NCBI RefSeq assembly: GCF_009695875.1
Contig: NZ_VUNC01000001.1
Coordinates: forward strand, 496,001-560,000
Direction: 5' to 3'
From: Olsenella porci
GTDB lineage: Bacteria > Actinomycetota > Coriobacteriia > Coriobacteriales > Atopobiaceae
Length of the DNA: 64,000 nt
In this document: one piece after another, positions 60,633-64,000 of the stretch
Layout of the letters: the number at the start of each line of letters is the position of its first letter
Position numbering within the stretch: position 1 is the first letter of the stretch
Notes under the pieces: generated by a model
The model's input: the letters and a program-made list of their open reading frames with translations, nothing else
What the model was told of the DNA's origin: nothing
The model's database searches: none
Translations under genes and position numbers: made by a program

Positions 60633-63245
60633 TTGAAGCTTGTTGTAACCGAGAAGAACGACGCGGCACAGCAGATAGCGCGGCTCCTCTCCACCTCGGG
60701 CAAGCCCAAGGCGGACAAGGTGTACGACACGCCTGTGTACCGGTTCTCGCATGACGGCGAGGAGTGGGTGACCATCGGCCTGCGCGGCCACATCATGGCC
60801 CCCGACTTCCCGCCCGAGCTCAAGTACGACCGCAAGGAAGGGTGGTACGGCCTCACCACAGAGGGGGAGCACCTGCCCGCGCGCCTTCCCGACGACCTCG
60901 CCAAGCCGCCCTACGAGACCAAGCGCAAGCCCTTCCTCAAGGACGGCATCGACATCAAGGGGTGGAAGGTCCCGAGCCTTCCGTACCTCGTGTGGGCGCC
61001 CATCGAGAAGCTGCCGGCGGAGAAGGGCATTATCCGCGCGCTCAAGAACCTCGCCAAGAAGGCGGACTCCATCGTCATCGGCACGGACTTCGACCGCGAG
61101 GGCGAGCTCATCGGCTCGGACGCCCTGAGGCAGATGCGCCAGGTGGCGCCCGACACGCCTGTCTCGCGCGCCCGCTACTCCGCCTTCACCAAGGCCGAGA
61201 TCGACCATGCCTTCCAGAACCTCGTGGAGCTTGACCAGGACCTGGCAGATGCGGGCGAGAGTCGCCAGTACATCGACCTCATCTGGGGCGCGGTTCTCAC
61301 GCGCTACCTCACCATGGCCCGCTTTGGCGGCTTTGGCAACGTGCGCAGTGCCGGTCGCGTCCAGACCCCCACGCTCGCGCTGGTGGTGCAGAAGGAGCGT
61401 GAGCGCCAGGCGTTCGTTCCCGAGGACTACTGGGTGCTGTGGGGCATGCTCGCCCCTAAGGGCTCGGCATCGGAGGACGACTCCTTCAAGGCGACTCACG
61501 CAACCGCTCGCTTCAAGGACAAGGCAGCGGCGGACGCTGCGTTCGCGCGCGTGAGGGATGCGAGCGAGGCCAGGGTCCTCTCCGTCGAGAAGAGACGCCG
61601 CACCACCAACCCGCCCGCCCCGTTCAACACTACGACCATGCAGACCGCCGCGGCGGCGGAGGGGATCAGCCCCGCCCGCGCCATGAGGCTCGCCGAGTCG
61701 CTCTACATGGACGGCCTCATCAGCTACCCGCGCGTGGACAACACCGTCTATCCCAAGTCGCTCGACCTCAAGGCCTGTGTGCGCACGCTCTCCGAGGTGC
61801 CCCAGTACCGGCCCACCTGCCAGGCGCTCCTCTCCGGGGGGCCGCTCCACGCCACGCGCGGCAAGCAGGAGACCACCGACCACCCGCCCATCTACCCCAC
61901 GGCGGCGGCAGACCCCGGAAGCCTCCAACCCGCCGAGTGGAAGCTGTACAACCTCATCGCGCGCAGGTTTCTCGCCACCCTTGGCGACCCCTGCGTGACC
62001 GAGGGGACCAAGCTCACCTTCGACGTGGAGGGCGAGCGCTTTACCAGCTCCGGCACCGTGGTGGTTGAGCCTGGGTTCCGCGCCATCTACCCCTACGGGC
62101 AGCGCAAGGACGAGCAGCTTCCCATGCTCTCGGAGGGCGACGTGTGCGACGTTCGCAAGATGACGCTCGACGCCAAGCAGACCGAGCCCCCCGCCCGCTA
62201 CAGCCAGGGCCGCCTGATCCAGGAGATGGAGAAGTGCGGCCTGGGCACCAAGTCAACCCGCGCCTCGATCATCCAGCGCCTGTACGACGTGAAGTACCTC
62301 AAGAACGACCCGGTGGAGCCCAGCCAGCTGGGCATGGCGGTCATCGACGCCCTCACCGAGTACGCGCCTCGCATCACCAGCCCGAGCATGACCTCCGAGC
62401 TCGAGGACGACATGACCAAGGTCGCCGAGGGGGCCGATACCCAGGAGGACGTGGTCACGCACTCCCGCGCGCTGCTCTCCGGCGTGATGGGTGCCCTGAT
62501 CGAGCACAAGGACGACCTGGGGAACGCCATCGCCGACGCCGTGACGGCAGACGCCAAGGTGGGCGTGTGCCCCAAGTGCGGCAGGGACCTTGTCATGAAG
62601 ACCTCTGCCAAGACGCGCGGGAGCTTCATCGGCTGCATGGGCTGGCCCGACTGCGACGTGACCTATCCCGTCCCGTCCAAGGTCAAGGTCGAGCCCATCG
62701 AGGGCGAGGCGGGCGTGTGCCCGGTGTGCGGCGCCCCGCGCATCAAGTGCAAGCCGTTCCGCTCAAAGGCGTACGAGATCTGCGTGAACCCGGCCTGCCC
62801 CACCAACCGGGAGCCCGACATCGTGGTGGGCACCTGTGCTGTCTGCGAGGCTGACGGGCGCCACGGGGACCTGGTCGCCCACAAGAGCGAGAAGACAGGT
62901 AGGCGCTTCATCCGCTGCACCAACTACGACGTGTGCGGAGTGAGCTACCCGCTGCCCCAGCGCGGCGAGCTGCACGCCACGGGCGAGACCTGCCCCGACT
63001 GCGGGGCGCCCATCGTGGAGGTCGTGACCGCCAGGGGCCCCTGGCGCATCTGCGTCAACATGAACTGTCCCGGCAAGGAGAAGAAGGCCGCCTCCCGGGC
63101 CGGGAGGGGCCGTGGCACCTCCGCGTCCGCGAAGGCGTCGGGCGCCAAGCGCGGCACGAGGGCCAAGTCGACCAAGTCCGCCAAGACCAAGTCCGCGGGC
63201 GGCAAGTCGTCCAAGGCCAAGTCCCCAGCCAAGGGGGAATCGTAG
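60633..63245 (+). CDS. topA: DNA topoisomerase I (type IA)
   Basis: 870 residues. Relaxes negative supercoils. TOPRIM domain at the start (KLVVTEKNDAAQQIARLL, GTDFDREGE), nucleophile Tyr365 in GLISYPRVDNT. The C-terminal part has several Cys-rich zinc modules (CPKCGRDLV, CPVCGAPRIKC, CAVC, CPDCGAPI) and then a Lys/Ser/Ala-rich tail of about 45 residues, as in actinobacterial TopA proteins. TTG start 60633 directly abuts the tatC stop, an unusual arrangement implying coupling. Confidence 0.95.
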   Translation: MKLVVTEKNDAAQQIARLLSTSGKPKADKVYDTPVYRFSHDGEEWVTIGLRGHIMAPDFPPELKYDRKEGWYGLTTEGEHLPARLPDDLAKPPYETKRKPFLKDGIDIKGWKVPSLPYLVWAPIEKLPAEKGIIRALKNLAKKADSIVIGTDFDREGELIGSDALRQMRQVAPDTPVSRARYSAFTKAEIDHAFQNLVELDQDLADAGESRQYIDLIWGAVLTRYLTMARFGGFGNVRSAGRVQTPTLALVVQKERERQAFVPEDYWVLWGMLAPKGSASEDDSFKATHATARFKDKAAADAAFARVRDASEARVLSVEKRRRTTNPPAPFNTTTMQTAAAAEGISPARAMRLAESLYMDGLISYPRVDNTVYPKSLDLKACVRTLSEVPQYRPTCQALLSGGPLHATRGKQETTDHPPIYPTAAADPGSLQPAEWKLYNLIARRFLATLGDPCVTEGTKLTFDVEGERFTSSGTVVVEPGFRAIYPYGQRKDEQLPMLSEGDVCDVRKMTLDAKQTEPPARYSQGRLIQEMEKCGLGTKSTRASIIQRLYDVKYLKNDPVEPSQLGMAVIDALTEYAPRITSPSMTSELEDDMTKVAEGADTQEDVVTHSRALLSGVMGALIEHKDDLGNAIADAVTADAKVGVCPKCGRDLVMKTSAKTRGSFIGCMGWPDCDVTYPVPSKVKVEPIEGEAGVCPVCGAPRIKCKPFRSKAYEICVNPACPTNREPDIVVGTCAVCEADGRHGDLVAHKSEKTGRRFIRCTNYDVCGVSYPLPQRGELHATGETCPDCGAPIVEVVTARGPWRICVNMNCPGKEKKAASRAGRGRGTSASAKASGAKRGTRAKSTKSAKTKSAGGKSSKAKSPAKGES

Positions 63246-63266
63246 GGACACGTGCCGCGCGATGCC

Positions 63267-63303
63267 AACGCCTCCGCTGCCGAGTGCGGCGGGGGCGTTT
63301 CTC
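63267..63303 (+). terminator. Terminator of topA
   Basis: A stem of 12 pairs, two of them G-U, from 63267 to 63299, followed by TTTCTCTCC. It lies 22 bp after the topA stop and has both stem and U-rich run. Confidence 0.65.
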
Positions 63304-63397
63304 TCCCCATCCCCGGCGTGCGTCCGCGACCACGGGCGCGCCACACCAACCTGCTAGAGTAAGCTGTCCCAAACCGTCAGCACACCATGGAGCCGCC

Positions 63398-64000
63398 ATG
63401 CCAAGCACCAGCACCGCACCAGGCACGTCGCATGAGCGCGGCGCGTTCGTGACGCTCGAGGGGATCGACGGCTGCGGCAAGTCGACGCAAGCCACGATCC
63501 TGGCGGCCAGGCTGCAGTCTGAGGGCAGGGAGGTCGTGCGGCTTCGAGAGCCCGGTGGCACGGTCATAGGCGAGAAGGTGCGTGCGGTCCTCCTTGACCC
63601 CGCCAACGCCGGCATGTGCGACCGCGCCGAGCTTCTTCTGTACGAGGCATCGCGTGCCCAGCTGGTGTGCGAGGCCATCATCCCCGCGCTGGAGCGTGGC
63701 GCCGTGGTGGTGTGCGACCGGTTCCACGACTCCACGTTCGCCTACCAGGCGGGGGGCCGCGGGCTTTCGGAGGGCCTGGTGGACGAGGCGAACCGCCTGG
63801 GCACCTGCGGCGTGACGCCCGACGTCACGATCGTGCTGGACCTGGATCCCCAGGTCGCCTTCGCGCGCGCCACCAGGGGAGGGGCCGATCGCCTGGAGGC
63901 GGAGGGCCTAGCCTTCCAAGAGCGCGTGCGCGCGGGCTACGCCAGGCTCGCCCGGCGCGAGCCCGACCGCGTCCGCATGGTGGACGGCGCGGGGGACGTA
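63398..64000 (+). CDS. tmk: Thymidylate kinase, 5' part
   Basis: First 201 residues; the gene runs off the right edge. Phosphorylates dTMP to dTDP. P-loop LEGIDGCGKST at about residues 21-31, dTMP-binding LREPGGT, and DRFHDSTFAYQAGGRGL. The variable N-terminus (13 residues, Ser/Thr/Pro-rich) precedes the fold. Start ATG 63398. It follows the topA terminator, so it has its own promoter, probably within 63304-63397. It connects with dCMP deaminase at 39262 in dTTP synthesis. Confidence 0.94.
   Translation, partial: MPSTSTAPGTSHERGAFVTLEGIDGCGKSTQATILAARLQSEGREVVRLREPGGTVIGEKVRAVLLDPANAGMCDRAELLLYEASRAQLVCEAIIPALERGAVVVCDRFHDSTFAYQAGGRGLSEGLVDEANRLGTCGVTPDVTIVLDLDPQVAFARATRGGADRLEAEGLAFQERVRAGYARLARREPDRVRMVDGAGDV

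Overview
The window is GC-rich chromosomal DNA with strong third-position GC bias and frequent GTG and TTG starts. Gene content suggests an anaerobic or microaerophilic actinobacterium of the Coriobacteriia (Olsenella/Atopobium-like): a choline-type glycyl-radical microcompartment locus, class III ribonucleotide reductase, LuxS/Pfs and reductive 2-hydroxyacyl-CoA dehydratase-type enzymes. The genus is an inference from gene content. No tRNA, rRNA, CRISPR array, IS element or prophage was seen.

Region 1 (1-2402) is the 3' part of carB. Region 2 (2403-3107) is an AT-rich non-coding stretch that probably holds the promoter and leader of the next operon. Region 3 (3108-22283) is a bacterial microcompartment locus, about 19 kb on the plus strand. 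It encodes a DMT-type transporter, a small protein, five BMC-H proteins, an atypical BMC protein, two circularly permuted EutS/PduU-type shell proteins, one EutN vertex protein, choline TMA-lyase CutC and its activase CutD, an inactive-looking and an intact acylating aldehyde dehydrogenase, a PduL phosphotransacylase, an iron-type alcohol dehydrogenase, EutJ-, EutT- and EutP-like accessory proteins, a MerR regulator, and an uncharacterised TPR/DUF4037/DUF4125 trio. The expected chemistry is choline to trimethylamine plus acetaldehyde, with acetaldehyde dismuted to ethanol and acetyl-phosphate. All choline-pocket residues of CutC that I know of are present, shifted by +1 from the Desulfovibrio alaskensis numbering.

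Region 4 (22284-28123) holds a regulatory region with tandem NrdR-like boxes, nrdD (no nrdG nearby), a Cof-type HAD phosphatase, a nitroreductase and a membrane-anchored TIKI/EreA-like protein. Region 5 (28293-35683, minus) is a tightly overlapping four-gene operon: an M16 PreP-like protease, two 2-hydroxyacyl-CoA dehydratase-type subunits and a fusion of such a domain with its ATP-dependent activator. Region 6 (35827-40922) is housekeeping and stress: an EamA exporter, UspA, UppP, a low-molecular-weight phosphatase, dCMP deaminase and a U32 protein. Region 7 (40923-41655) is non-coding and carries a 35-nt imperfect inverted repeat.

Region 8 (41656-54159) has a CDF transporter, DUF1905, PcrA helicase, MscS, LuxS and Pfs, a D-2-hydroxyacid dehydrogenase, a class III aminotransferase behind a possible SD-sequestering hairpin, and a three-gene minus-strand operon (class II aldolase, MtnA, DeoD-like phosphorylase). 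That operon looks like a 5'-deoxyadenosine/MTA disposal route (DHAP shunt), fitting an organism rich in radical-SAM chemistry. Region 9 (54352-64000) has NhaA, a conserved small protein, a class I aminotransferase, a membrane TPR protein, a STAS protein, TatA/B and TatC, TopA and the 5' part of tmk.
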